A stretch of 64,000 bases of DNA from Gammaproteobacteria bacterium. GTDB taxonomy: Bacteria > Pseudomonadota > Gammaproteobacteria > Natronospirales > REEB76. This document shows, piece by piece, positions 9,960 through 18,281 of this stretch. The position numbers and the translations under genes were made by a program. Location of the stretch: contig DASVOS010000018.1 in the NCBI GenBank assembly GCA_036383255.1, positions 29,432 to 93,431 on the forward strand, written 5' to 3'. The notes below the pieces were generated by a model. That model made no database searches, was not told the origin of the DNA, and was given only the letters and a program-made list of their open reading frames with translations. The stretch's first letter is position 1. The number at the start of each line of letters is the position of its first letter.

Positions 9960-11102
9960 TTGAGATCCAAGTTCCTGCTCGCTTGCCTCCTCGCCTGCAT
10001 CAGCTTCTCCGCCGCCGCGCTGCCTATCCCGGCGCCGCCGCAGTTCCCCGCCAAGAGCTACCTGCTCATGGATGCGCATAGCGGGCAGGTGATTGCCGCG
10101 TCCAATGCCGACGAACACCGCGAGCCGGCGAGCCTCACCAAGCTCATGACCTCCTACGTGGTGTTCCATGCGCTGCGCGATGGCGTGCTGCACCTCGACG
10201 ACACCGCCGCCGTGAGCGAGCGCGCCTGGAAGATGGGAGGCTCACGCATGTTCGCCAAGCTCGGCAGCCAAGTCAGCATCGACGACCTCCTGCAGGGCAT
10301 GATCGTGCAGTCCGGCAACGACGCCACCGTGGCGCTGGCGGAGCGCGTGGGCGGCACCGAGGACGCGTTCGTGCAGATCATGAACCAGTACGCCGAGAAG
10401 CTCGGCATGCGCGACACCCACTTCATCGACGCCTCCGGCCTCACCGACGACAAGGACCACTACAGCACCGCCCGCGACCTGGCGCTGCTCTCGCGCGCCG
10501 TCATCACCGAGTTCCCGGAGTACCTGCACTACTTCTCCCAGAAGACCTTCCTCTGGAACAAGATCAGCCAGGGCAACCGCAACGACCTGCTCTACACCGA
10601 CCCTTCCGTGGACGGCCTCAAGACCGGCGACACCGACGACGCCGGCTACTGCTTGATCGCCACCGCCACCCGCGGCGACCTGCGCCTGATCTCGGTGGTG
10701 ATGGGCACCAAGACCCGTCCCGAACGCGCCCGCTACGCCGAGACGCTGCTCAACTACGGCTCCAACTTCTTCGAGACCCGCAAGCTCTACGCCGCCGGCA
10801 CGCCCGTCTCCACCGTGAAGGTATGGAAGGGCGCGGAGCCGGAGGTGAGCACGGGCCTCGCGCGCGACATGTACGTGACCCTGCCCAAGGGGGCCTATGG
10901 CGCCATGCAGGCTACGGTGCAGTCCAGCGCCGGGCTCGTCGCCCCGGTGGCGGACCATGCCCAGGTGGGCATGCTGAACGTGACCGTGGACGGCCGGCTG
11001 CTCACCCAGGTGCCGGTCTACACCCTCAAGGCGGTGCCGGAGGGCAATATCTTCCGCCGCCTGTGGGACAGCGTGCGCCTCTGGTTCGCCAAGAAGAAGT
11101 GA
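9960..11102 (+). CDS. dacA: D-alanyl-D-alanine carboxypeptidase (PBP5/6 type)
   Basis: This periplasmic enzyme removes the terminal D-Ala from stem pentapeptides and so limits crosslinking. Start choice: an open frame begins with GTG at 9900, but a TTG at 9960 has GAGGTG about 5 nt upstream. It is followed at once by a signal peptide (RSKFLLACLLACISFSAAA), so I prefer TTG, giving 380 residues. Active-site motifs are SLTK (Ser58-Lys61), SGN (Ser118-Asn120) and KTG (Lys221-Gly223). The C-terminus is an amphipathic membrane helix ending in Lys residues, as in PBP5. A TAAAAT at 9886-9891 could be a -10 for an internal promoter. Confidence 0.95.
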   Translation: MRSKFLLACLLACISFSAAALPIPAPPQFPAKSYLLMDAHSGQVIAASNADEHREPASLTKLMTSYVVFHALRDGVLHLDDTAAVSERAWKMGGSRMFAKLGSQVSIDDLLQGMIVQSGNDATVALAERVGGTEDAFVQIMNQYAEKLGMRDTHFIDASGLTDDKDHYSTARDLALLSRAVITEFPEYLHYFSQKTFLWNKISQGNRNDLLYTDPSVDGLKTGDTDDAGYCLIATATRGDLRLISVVMGTKTRPERARYAETLLNYGSNFFETRKLYAAGTPVSTVKVWKGAEPEVSTGLARDMYVTLPKGAYGAMQATVQSSAGLVAPVADHAQVGMLNVTVDGRLLTQVPVYTLKAVPEGNIFRRLWDSVRLWFAKKK

Positions 11103-11103
11103 C

Positions 11104-11967
11104 ATGGCGGCACCGCTGCCCACCGTCCACCTGAACGGACGACTGCTGCCCCTGCACGAAGCGCACATCTCGCCGCTGGACCGGGGCTTCCTGTTCGGCG
11201 ACGGCGTGTACGAGGTGATCCCCGCCTACGCCGGCCGCCTGTTCCACCTGCCGGCACACCTGAAGCGCCTGCAGTACAGCCTGGACGGCATCCGCCTCGA
11301 GAACCCCCACGATGATGCCCGCTGGACCACGCTGCTGGAGGAGCTGGTGGCGCGTAACGGCGGCGGCGATATCGCCGTGTACCTGCAGGTCTCCCGCGGC
11401 GCAGATGCGGGGCGCGACCACAGCTTCCCCGGTGTGATCCCCGCCACGGTGTTCGCCATGTGCTCCCCGCTGGCGCCGCTCTCCGAGGAGCTCAAGACCC
11501 GGGGTGCCCGCGCCGTCACGCTGCCTGACATCCGCTGGCAGCGCTGCGACATCAAGTGCACATCGCTGCTCGGCAACGTGCTCCTGCGCCAGCAGGCAAC
11601 CGAACGCGGCTGCCACGAGGGCATCCTGCTGCGGGATGGCCATGCCACCGAGGGTACCTCCAGCGGCCTGCTCATCGTCGAGGACGGCGTGCTGGTGACG
11701 CCGCCGGACGGTCCCGAGCTCCTGCCCAGCATCACTCGCGACGTGGTGCTGATGCTGGCCGAACGGATCCACATGCCGGTGCGGCGTGGACCCATCCCGG
11801 AGGCTGCCCTGCACCGCGCAGAGGAAGTCTGGTTCGTGAGCTCCATGCGGGAGGTCTATCCGGTCACCGAGATCGACGGCAAGCCCGCCGGCGGCGGCCA
11901 GCCCGGCGTCTACTGGCAGCGCATGTACGCGCTGTTCCAGGAGCACAAGAGCGAGCGGCGCGGCTGA
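11104..11967 (+). CDS. dat: D-amino acid aminotransferase (class IV PLP)
   Basis: A fold-type IV PLP aminotransferase, most likely D-alanine transaminase, which interconverts D-Ala plus 2-oxoglutarate with pyruvate plus D-Glu for wall precursors. The PLP lysine is Lys151 in RCDIKCTSLLGNVLL. The family start DRGFLFGDGVYEVIP and the phosphate-binding segment TEGTSSGLLIVEDG are clear. The 287-residue length fits Dat. It begins 1 nt after dacA and its stop overlaps the ybeD ATG. A branched-chain aminotransferase is the main alternative. The neighbouring dacA and the family order seen in pseudomonads favour a D-amino acid substrate. Confidence 0.88.
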   Translation: MAAPLPTVHLNGRLLPLHEAHISPLDRGFLFGDGVYEVIPAYAGRLFHLPAHLKRLQYSLDGIRLENPHDDARWTTLLEELVARNGGGDIAVYLQVSRGADAGRDHSFPGVIPATVFAMCSPLAPLSEELKTRGARAVTLPDIRWQRCDIKCTSLLGNVLLRQQATERGCHEGILLRDGHATEGTSSGLLIVEDGVLVTPPDGPELLPSITRDVVLMLAERIHMPVRRGPIPEAALHRAEEVWFVSSMREVYPVTEIDGKPAGGGQPGVYWQRMYALFQEHKSERRG

Positions 11968-12230
11968 TGGAGCAGGGATCGCCACTCAAGTTCCCCGTCA
12001 CCTTCCCGGTGAAGATCATGGGCAAGGACGAGCCCGGCTTCCACGACGCCGTGGCCGAGATCCTGGCGCGCCATGTGGCGCCCCTGAGCGAGCTACCGGT
12101 GAAGAAGCAGCCCAGCAAGGAAGGCCGCTTCGTATCCCTCACTGTCACCATCGAGGCCCAGAGCCGTGAACAGCTGGACGCCCTCTACCGGGACCTCTCG
12201 GCGCACCATCTGGTGCTGATGGCCCTATGA
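11967..12230 (+). CDS. ybeD: DUF493 family protein YbeD
   Basis: A small 87-residue ACT-like/DUF493 protein of unknown biochemical role, conserved between dacA and lipB in many gammaproteobacteria. The ATG at 11967 overlaps the dat stop (TGATG). The family pattern is visible: [18 protein letters not shown] near the N-terminus, and a central [22 protein letters not shown] with the ferredoxin-like beta-alpha-beta periodicity. It ends overlapping the lipB ATG by 4 nt. Its position suggests co-expression with lipoate synthesis, but a function in that pathway is not established. Confidence 0.93.
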   Translation: MEQGSPLKFPVTFPVKIMGKDEPGFHDAVAEILARHVAPLSELPVKKQPSKEGRFVSLTVTIEAQSREQLDALYRDLSAHHLVLMAL

Positions 12231-12871
12231 GGCCGCCCGTCATCAGGCACCTGGGCCAAGTGGACTATGTGCCCACCTGGCGCGCCATGGAGGAGTTCAC
12301 CCTCGCCCGCGGCCCGGACACACCCGACGAGATCTGGTTCCTGGAGCACCCGCCGGTGTTCACCCTGGGACTCGCCGGCAAGATGGAGCACGTGCTCACC
12401 CCCGGCGACATCCCGGTGGTGCACATCGACCGCGGCGGCCAGGTCACCTACCACGGCCCGGGGCAGCTCGTGGTCTATCCGCTGCTGGACCTGAAGCGTA
12501 TGAAGCTCGGAGTGCGTGCGCTGGTGGAGGCGCTGGAGAACAGCGTGATCGACACGCTGGAAGGCTACGGCATCCAGGCCCGCGGCCGGCGCGACGCACC
12601 CGGCGTGTACGTGGATGCCCGCAAGGTCTGCTCCATCGGCATCCGCGTGCGCCGCGGCTGCAGCTACCACGGCATCGCCTTCAACATCGCGATGGATCTG
12701 GAACCGTTCCGGCGCATCAATCCCTGCGGTTACGTGGGGCTGGAGATGACCCAGGTGAGCGCGCTGGGCGGCCCTGACAGCGTGCGACGCGTCGCAGAGG
12801 ACCTCGCCCCAGCCCTGCTGGAGCGCCTGAGATATAATGGCGTCCCCCTGGCCGCCCGCGCGGGCGCCTGA
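12227..12871 (+). CDS. lipB: Octanoyl-[ACP]:protein octanoyltransferase LipB
   Basis: LipB moves octanoate from octanoyl-ACP to lipoyl domains, the first step of endogenous lipoate synthesis. The protein has the conserved [18 protein letters not shown] segment, the Lys in DARKVCSIG and the catalytic Cys in INPCGY, which form the Cys/Lys dyad. The 214-residue length is usual. It overlaps ybeD by 4 nt. In this window the products matter for GcvH, whose lipoylated lysine is encoded at about 61.5 kb. Confidence 0.96.
   Translation: MRPPVIRHLGQVDYVPTWRAMEEFTLARGPDTPDEIWFLEHPPVFTLGLAGKMEHVLTPGDIPVVHIDRGGQVTYHGPGQLVVYPLLDLKRMKLGVRALVEALENSVIDTLEGYGIQARGRRDAPGVYVDARKVCSIGIRVRRGCSYHGIAFNIAMDLEPFRRINPCGYVGLEMTQVSALGGPDSVRRVAEDLAPALLERLRYNGVPLAARAGA
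12833..12838 (+). promoter_or_regulatory. Candidate -10 box for lipA inside the lipB 3' end
   Basis: A perfect TATAAT lies 46 nt upstream of the preferred lipA ATG at 12885, inside the lipB coding sequence. No good -35 hexamer sits 16-18 nt upstream, so the call rests on the -10 alone. If active, it would allow lipA expression independent of the elongasome operon. Confidence 0.3.
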
Positions 12872-12884
12872 ACCCAAGGCCTCC

Positions 12885-13865
12885 ATGTCAGATTCCTCCG
12901 CCAAACCGAAGCCCGGCCTCGAGCCCGGCGTGAAGCTGAGCGCCCAGGAGAAGATGGCGCGCATCCCTGTGAAGATCGAGCCCACGGTCACGCCGCTGCG
13001 CAAGCCTTCCTGGATCCGCGTGCAGAGCTGGGCGACGCCCGAGGTGGCGCGCCTCAAGAAGATCCTGCGGGACAACCGCCTGCACACCGTGTGCGAGGAG
13101 GCTTCCTGCCCAAACATCGGCGAGTGCTTCGGCAAGGGCACCGCCACCTTCATGATCATGGGCGACGTCTGCACGCGCCGCTGCACCTTCTGCGACGTGG
13201 GTCACGGCCGCCCCAAGCCCCTGGATACGGAGGAGCCCGTCAACCTCGCCAACACCATCAAGGCCATGGGTCTCAAATACGTGGTGGTGACCTCCGTGGA
13301 CCGGGACGACCTGCGCGACGGCGGTGCCGGCCACTTCGTGTCCTGCATCCGCGAGATCCGCGCCCGCTCCCCCGAGACCCGCATCGAGGTGCTGGTGCCT
13401 GACTTCCGCGGCCGCATGGACGTGGCACTGGCGCTCATGCACGAGGCGCCGCCCGACGTGTTCAACCACAACCTCGAGACCGTGCCGCGCCTGTACCGCG
13501 AGGTGCGCCCGGGTTCCGACTACGCCCACTCCCTGATGCTACTGAAGCGGTTCAAAGAAGCCCATCCGGGCGTGCCCAGCAAGTCCGGCATCATGCTGGG
13601 CCTGGGCGAAGAGATGGACGAGGTGTTCGAGACGATGCAGCACCTGCGCGAGCACAACGTGAACATGCTCACCGTGGGCCAGTACCTGCAGCCCAGCAAG
13701 TTCCATCACCCGGTGGTGCGCTACGTGGCGCCGGACGAGTTCAAGGAGATCGAGCGGCGCGGACTCGAGATGGGCTTCGACCACGTGGCCAGCGGCGCGC
13801 TGGTGCGCTCCTCCTACCACGCCGACAAACAGGCGGAGGAAGTGCTGCACGAGCAGGCCTCATAG
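12885..13865 (+). CDS. lipA: Lipoyl synthase (radical SAM)
   Basis: LipA inserts two sulfurs into protein-bound octanoyl chains. Both iron-sulfur clusters are visible: the auxiliary-cluster cysteines Cys70, Cys75 and Cys81 ([12 protein letters not shown]), and the radical-SAM CxxxCxxC Cys96, Cys100 and Cys103. The C-terminal serine ligand motif is [12 protein letters not shown]. An open frame extends to 12837 inside lipB. The ATG at 12885 gives 326 residues, close to the family length, so I chose it. The gene ends at a strong bidirectional terminator. Confidence 0.97.
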   Translation: MSDSSAKPKPGLEPGVKLSAQEKMARIPVKIEPTVTPLRKPSWIRVQSWATPEVARLKKILRDNRLHTVCEEASCPNIGECFGKGTATFMIMGDVCTRRCTFCDVGHGRPKPLDTEEPVNLANTIKAMGLKYVVVTSVDRDDLRDGGAGHFVSCIREIRARSPETRIEVLVPDFRGRMDVALALMHEAPPDVFNHNLETVPRLYREVRPGSDYAHSLMLLKRFKEAHPGVPSKSGIMLGLGEEMDEVFETMQHLREHNVNMLTVGQYLQPSKFHHPVVRYVAPDEFKEIERRGLEMGFDHVASGALVRSSYHADKQAEEVLHEQAS

Positions 13866-13887
13866 ACCGACCAACCTCCAGGTGTTG

Positions 13888-13910
13888 AAAGCGGCCTGCG
13901 GGCCGCTTTT
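13888..13910. terminator. Bidirectional intrinsic terminator between lipA and murU
   Basis: AAAGCGGCC, a TGCG loop and GGCCGCTTT form a 9-bp stem followed by a T run on the plus strand and preceded by an A run (T run on the minus strand). It lies between the converging lipA and murU genes and reaches the murU stop codon, so it can end transcripts from both sides. Confidence 0.9.
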
Positions 13911-14566
13911 CATTTGTACCGGTCCAGTTCCTCTGGCCTGCCTATATCCGACCAAACACCGGTGTAAGCTTCACCGCCCAGGGCTTCCATGCGCATAGCT
14001 TCCTTGAAGAGCGGCAGCAGCGGGAACTTGCCGGCGCGGCAGTCCTTGAAGAACTCCGCCTTGTACACGCCGATGCCGCTGTAGGTGAGCCTGGGTTCGC
14101 CCTCGAGCCGCAGGTGCCCCGCGGGCGAGAGGTGGAAGTCCCCCGCCGGATGGTGGTTGGGGTTTGGCACCATCACGAGGTGCGCGAGAAAATCCGGCTT
14201 GAGACGGTGCTTCAGGTTCTCGAAGGGGAAATCCGTGAAGACGTCGCCGTTCACCAGCAGGAAGGGCTCACGGCCGAGCTGCGGCAGCATGTTGAAGATG
14301 CCGCCGCCGGTCTCAAGGGGTTCAGGCCCCTCGTAGGCGTAGTGGATGTGCACGCCGTAACGGCCGCCGTCTCCCAGCGCCGCCTGGACCTTGTCCGCCA
14401 GCCAGGAGATGTTGATGTGGATATGGGTGTAGCCCGCATCCCGCAGCCGTTCCAGGTGATGCACGATGAGCGGCTTCCCCTGAACTTCCAACAGGGGCTT
14501 GGGCGTGGTGTCTGTGAGAGGGCGGAGACGTTCGCCCCTTCCGGCAGCGAGGATCATGGCTTTCAT
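13910..14566 (-). CDS. murU: N-acetylmuramate alpha-1-phosphate uridylyltransferase
   Basis: MurU makes UDP-MurNAc from MurNAc-1-phosphate in the recycling route that bypasses fosfomycin-sensitive MurA, as established in Pseudomonas putida. The 218-residue protein begins with the nucleotidyltransferase motif LAAGRGERLRPLT followed by TPKPLLEVQGKP, and has NGDVFTDFPF for metal/nucleotide binding. It lies downstream of the AmgK kinase gene, the conserved pair. A sugar-1-phosphate nucleotidyltransferase of another pathway is possible, but the pairing with amgK beside lptD makes MurU the best call. Confidence 0.9.
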   Translation of the reverse strand: MKAMILAAGRGERLRPLTDTTPKPLLEVQGKPLIVHHLERLRDAGYTHIHINISWLADKVQAALGDGGRYGVHIHYAYEGPEPLETGGGIFNMLPQLGREPFLLVNGDVFTDFPFENLKHRLKPDFLAHLVMVPNPNHHPAGDFHLSPAGHLRLEGEPRLTYSGIGVYKAEFFKDCRAGKFPLLPLFKEAMRMEALGGEAYTGVWSDIGRPEELDRYK

Positions 14567-14638
14567 GTGCTAACCATCCCTGGTGCGCCTTCCAGCCCCG
14601 CTCGCCGCGCTGCGCTTCCTGCGCCGCGCGCGAACCAG

Positions 14639-14720
14639 GGCAGGCGTCCTGCCTGCCCGCTTGCCGCGATGCGGCAAGCCCATGTCGGGTCGCTCGCCGG
14701 CGCGAAGCGATGCTTCGCGC
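14639..14720. repeat. Cluster of three short hairpins in the amgK-murU gap
   Basis: Within the 172-nt gap there are three palindromes. GGCAGG/CCTGCC has a CGT loop (14639-14653). GCTTGCCGC/GCGGCAAGC has a GAT loop (14659-14679). GCGCGAAGC/GCTTCGCGC also has a GAT loop (14700-14720). The last two have the same 9-bp stem, 3-nt loop architecture with unrelated stems, spaced 41 nt centre to centre. This resembles a REP/BIME-type intergenic element or an mRNA processing site between amgK and murU. Confidence 0.7.
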
Positions 14721-14738
14721 AAATGCACGGCTTGCCCT

Positions 14739-15737
14739 TCAAAGCTCTACCACCTCTTCCGCCTTCTTCTCCAGGTGATCCAGGAGCCGCAGCAAGGGCG
14801 TGAACTCCTTATATAGGCTTCCCGTCTGGCGAAGGTAGCCCAGGAAGCGCGGGATGTCCTTCAGGTAGTGAGGCTTGCCGTCCCGGTAGCGGATGCGGGC
14901 GAAGATGCCCACCACCTTGAGGTGGCGTTGCATGCCCATCCAGTCGCAGGCGCGCTCGAACTCAGCCTGCTCCGGCACCGGCAGGCCAGCCGCGAGAGCC
15001 TTCTCCCGGTAGCGCCGGCGCCAGCCTTGTACCCGTTCTTCCGGCCAGGACAGGAAAGCATCCTTGAACAGCGACACCACGTCGTAGGTGAGGGGCCCGT
15101 ACACCGCATCCTGGAAATCGAGCACCCCTGGGTTGGGCGTGCTCAGCATGAGGTTGCGCGGCATGTAGTCCCGGTGCACGTAGACCTGCGGCTGGGCCAG
15201 CGCCGAGTCCTCCAGCAGCCTGAAGGCATCCATCAGCGTCATCTGCTCCATGGAGGTCAACTCCAGCCGCAGGTGGCGCGTCACATACCAGTCGGGGTAA
15301 AGCATGAGCTCACGGTGCAAGAGCGCCCTGTCATAAGGCGGCAACAGCCCGGGATGGCTGGCCTGCTGCCAGCGGACCAGGGCCGTGAGGGCATCGTCGA
15401 ACAGGGCATCCGCGTCGGCATCCCCGGCGTTGAACACATCGAGGTAGGTCTGCCGGCCAAGGTCGTCCAGCAGCAGGAAGCCCCGCTGCAGGTCCTGTGC
15501 CAGCACCTGGGGCGCGTGCACGCCGGCGTCCCTGAACAGGGCCGCGATGCGTACGAACGGCCGGCAATCCTCCTGGGGCGGCGGCGCGTCCATCACGATG
15601 TATGAACGGCCGCCGGTGGACGTGCGAAAATAGCGCCGGAAGCTGGCGTCCGCCGAGGCCGGTTCCAGGACCGGGTCCGGCACCCCCAGGGCGGCGGCGA
15701 CCCAGGCCGTGAGTTGTTGCTGGCGATCCGGCTGCAA
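14739..15737 (-). CDS. amgK: N-acetylmuramate/N-acetylglucosamine kinase AmgK
   Basis: AmgK phosphorylates the anomeric position of MurNAc (and GlcNAc) and feeds MurU. It is an aminoglycoside-phosphotransferase-fold kinase: the catalytic loop is HRDYMPRNLML and the metal-binding segment LDFQDAVYGPLTYD. Other family motifs are SFRRYFR and VMDAPPPQEDCRPF. Start: the frame is open to a TTG at 15770, but a TTG at 15737 has GGAG 7 nt upstream and gives an N-terminus like Pseudomonas AmgK, so I chose it (332 residues). It is divergent from lptD, as in pseudomonads. Confidence 0.9.
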   Translation of the reverse strand: MQPDRQQQLTAWVAAALGVPDPVLEPASADASFRRYFRTSTGGRSYIVMDAPPPQEDCRPFVRIAALFRDAGVHAPQVLAQDLQRGFLLLDDLGRQTYLDVFNAGDADADALFDDALTALVRWQQASHPGLLPPYDRALLHRELMLYPDWYVTRHLRLELTSMEQMTLMDAFRLLEDSALAQPQVYVHRDYMPRNLMLSTPNPGVLDFQDAVYGPLTYDVVSLFKDAFLSWPEERVQGWRRRYREKALAAGLPVPEQAEFERACDWMGMQRHLKVVGIFARIRYRDGKPHYLKDIPRFLGYLRQTGSLYKEFTPLLRLLDHLEKKAEEVVEL

Positions 15738-15778
15738 ACCCCTACTCCACTGGTTTGAGGGCACCGTCAAAGTGTGCG

Positions 15779-15784
15779 ATTGTA
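15779..15784 (-). promoter_or_regulatory. Candidate -10 box for amgK-murU
   Basis: On the minus strand this reads TACAAT, one change from consensus. A transcript starting about 7 nt downstream would leave a 30-40 nt leader before the TTG at 15737. It would start almost on top of the alternative TTG at 15770, which supports the shorter start. No clear -35 was seen. Confidence 0.35.
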
Positions 15785-15818
15785 CGCCGCGTCACGGCAC
15801 GGTATCAGGAGCCCGCGG

Positions 15819-18281
15819 GTGAAGGCAGCTCGAGCGCCCCTCTTCTTCGCCGCGCTGCTCATGGCCGCCTCCGCTTCCGCCGACCCCGTGCCGGCGGCGA
15901 GCGCCACTCCGGCGCCCCCCGCGGCCACGACCCTGGCACCGCCCTCATCCACCTCCGCCGCGGTGCTCATGGCCCGCGCCTTCCGCCCCAAGCCCCAGAG
16001 CTGCGAGAGCCAGTCCCCCGGCATGGATCCAGTGCTGATGCCCGCGCTCCGGGACCAGCCCAACTGCATGCTCTCGCCGTTCGCCCGGGACAAGTGGGGG
16101 CGTTGCCCCGCGTTCCCGCCGGCGCCGGTGCTGCAGCTCGACCATGCGCTGCCGCCGAACCAGCAGCCTTCTTTCATCGTCGGCGACCAGATCGAGGCCG
16201 CCGAGAACGGCGCTTCGCTCATCAGCGGCAACGTGCAGCTGGACCAGGGCGACCGGCGGGTGACGTCCCAGAAGATGACCTATGACAGCGATACCGGCAT
16301 CGCGCTGGTGAACGAGGGCGTGGGCTACGCCAGCCCGCGCATGATGCTCACCAGTCCCTCGGGCGTGTACGACACCGGCAAGGGCAACGGCAGCTTCAAG
16401 GACGCGGACTTCCTGATGCCGCAACGCAACGGCCACGGTACCGCCGCGCTGTTCAATTCCATCGATGACGCGCACAGCCAGCTGGTAGGCGCGACCTACA
16501 CCACCTGCCCGGCCGGCAACGTCGACTGGATGCTGAGCGCGCCGGGCATGAACTTCGACACCAGCACCAATACTGGCGAAGCCTACGACGTCACCATCCG
16601 CTTCCTGGGCATGCCGATCTTCTGGACGCCGTACCTGAACTTCCCGCTCACCGACGACCGCAAGTCGGGGTTCCTCGGCGGCAACTTCAGCTTCGACGTC
16701 ATCAACGGCGTGGAGCTGAACGCGCCGTACTACCTGAACCTGGCGGACAACTACGACGTGACACTGTTCCCCCGCATCATCACCAAGCGCGGCTTGGACA
16801 TGGGCGCCGAAGCGCGCTGGCTCACCCAGTACAACCGGGGCATGATCTACGGCGACTACCTTCCCCACGACCAGGTGGCGGACCGCGAGCGCAGCCAGCT
16901 GGCGTTCAAGAACGACACCGACATCGACGAGTTCAACAACGTCAACGCCCTCTACAACTGGGTGTCCGACTACAAGTACTTCCACGAGCTCGGCAGCCAG
17001 CTCTCCACCAACTCCACCGTGACCCTTCCGCGGCACCTGCGCTACACCTACGACGACGAAGCGGACTGGCTGTTCATGAGCCAGTTCGAGGACTTCCAGG
17101 TGCTCAATCCGCACCTGCCGCCCGAGCGCTACACCTACCGGCGCCTGCCGCAGGTGGTGTTCGACTGGGGCAACAACCAGGACATCAGCGGCCCGCAGTA
17201 CCGCCTGTACGGCGAGGCGGTGCGCTTCCAGCGCGATCAACGCATCGGCACCTGGCGCACTGACCTCAAGCCCTCCATGAGTCTGCCCATCAGCGGTGCC
17301 GCCGCTTATTTCACGCCCACCTTGGCCTGGCGCGTCACGGACTACGACCTCACCAGCGACACTTTCACGCCGTTCCACCAGCCGACCATCACGGTCGGCG
17401 ACCGGCACTTGTCGCGCTCGCTGCCGATCTTCGACATCGACACCGGCCTGTTCTTCGACCGGGAGGGCGAGAGCTACACCCAGACCCTGGAGCCGCGCCT
17501 CTATTACCTGCGCGTGCCGTACCGGGACCAGAGCCAGATCCCGGTGTTCGACGCGCTGCAGCCGGAGTTCAGCTACCTGCAGCTGTTCAGCGACAACCGC
17601 TTCTACGGCGCCGACCGCCAAGGCGACGCGAACCAGGTGAGCTACGCACTCACCACCCGCTTCCTGGATTCGCTCACCGGCGCGCAGGTGCTCCAGGCGG
17701 ACGTGGGCCAGATCCGCTATTTCAGCGACCGGCGCGTTCAGCTGGGTCCCGGCACCCCGCCCGCCACCGCCCTGTTCTCGGACGTGGTGGGCGACGTACT
17801 CTACGACTTCAACGAGATGTGGAGCGCGAGCTACAACCAGCTGTGGAACCCGGCCACTCGCCAGACCGACCTCGCGGCGGTACTGCTGCAGTACCACCCC
17901 GGCTACCACCAGGTGATCAACATCGGCTACCAGTTCCGCCGCCCCAACCTCAAGCAGACCGACTTCTCATTCGCCTGGCCGCTGGCCGGCGCCTGGAGCT
18001 GGGTGGGACGCTGGACCTATGACGTGGTCAACCACGTCAACCTGGAGGAGTTGTGGGGCTTCGAGTACGACAACTGCTGCTGGAACTTCCAGGTCGTGCA
18101 CCGGCACTTCCTGATGCCGAACCAGTCCTATGACAACGTGTTCTTCTTCCAGCTCCAGCTCAAGGGCCTCGGCACTGCCGGCCGGCATCTCGATGCGCTG
18201 CTGCGGCGTGGTATCCTAGGGTACTCGGACAACGACTTCGATCAACCGCTCCAGCCGGAAGAGCTGCCAGGCACTCAATGA
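15819..18281 (+). CDS. lptD: LPS-assembly outer-membrane protein LptD
   Basis: LptD is the beta-barrel that, plugged by LptE, inserts LPS into the outer leaflet. The GTG at 15819 has AGGAG 7 nt upstream and leads straight into a signal peptide (KAARAPLFFAALLMAASASA), so I prefer it over the upstream ATG at 15774. The jellyroll OstA/LptA-like domain covers about residues 110-230 (EAAENGASLISGNVQLDQGD). The rest is the C-terminal barrel. The adjacent cysteines near the C-terminus (YDNCCWNF) are those used in LptD interdomain disulfides, with partner Cys near the N-terminus (KPQSCES). It overlaps surA by 4 nt. Confidence 0.97.
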   Translation: MKAARAPLFFAALLMAASASADPVPAASATPAPPAATTLAPPSSTSAAVLMARAFRPKPQSCESQSPGMDPVLMPALRDQPNCMLSPFARDKWGRCPAFPPAPVLQLDHALPPNQQPSFIVGDQIEAAENGASLISGNVQLDQGDRRVTSQKMTYDSDTGIALVNEGVGYASPRMMLTSPSGVYDTGKGNGSFKDADFLMPQRNGHGTAALFNSIDDAHSQLVGATYTTCPAGNVDWMLSAPGMNFDTSTNTGEAYDVTIRFLGMPIFWTPYLNFPLTDDRKSGFLGGNFSFDVINGVELNAPYYLNLADNYDVTLFPRIITKRGLDMGAEARWLTQYNRGMIYGDYLPHDQVADRERSQLAFKNDTDIDEFNNVNALYNWVSDYKYFHELGSQLSTNSTVTLPRHLRYTYDDEADWLFMSQFEDFQVLNPHLPPERYTYRRLPQVVFDWGNNQDISGPQYRLYGEAVRFQRDQRIGTWRTDLKPSMSLPISGAAAYFTPTLAWRVTDYDLTSDTFTPFHQPTITVGDRHLSRSLPIFDIDTGLFFDREGESYTQTLEPRLYYLRVPYRDQSQIPVFDALQPEFSYLQLFSDNRFYGADRQGDANQVSYALTTRFLDSLTGAQVLQADVGQIRYFSDRRVQLGPGTPPATALFSDVVGDVLYDFNEMWSASYNQLWNPATRQTDLAAVLLQYHPGYHQVINIGYQFRRPNLKQTDFSFAWPLAGAWSWVGRWTYDVVNHVNLEELWGFEYDNCCWNFQVVHRHFLMPNQSYDNVFFFQLQLKGLGTAGRHLDALLRRGILGYSDNDFDQPLQPEELPGTQ

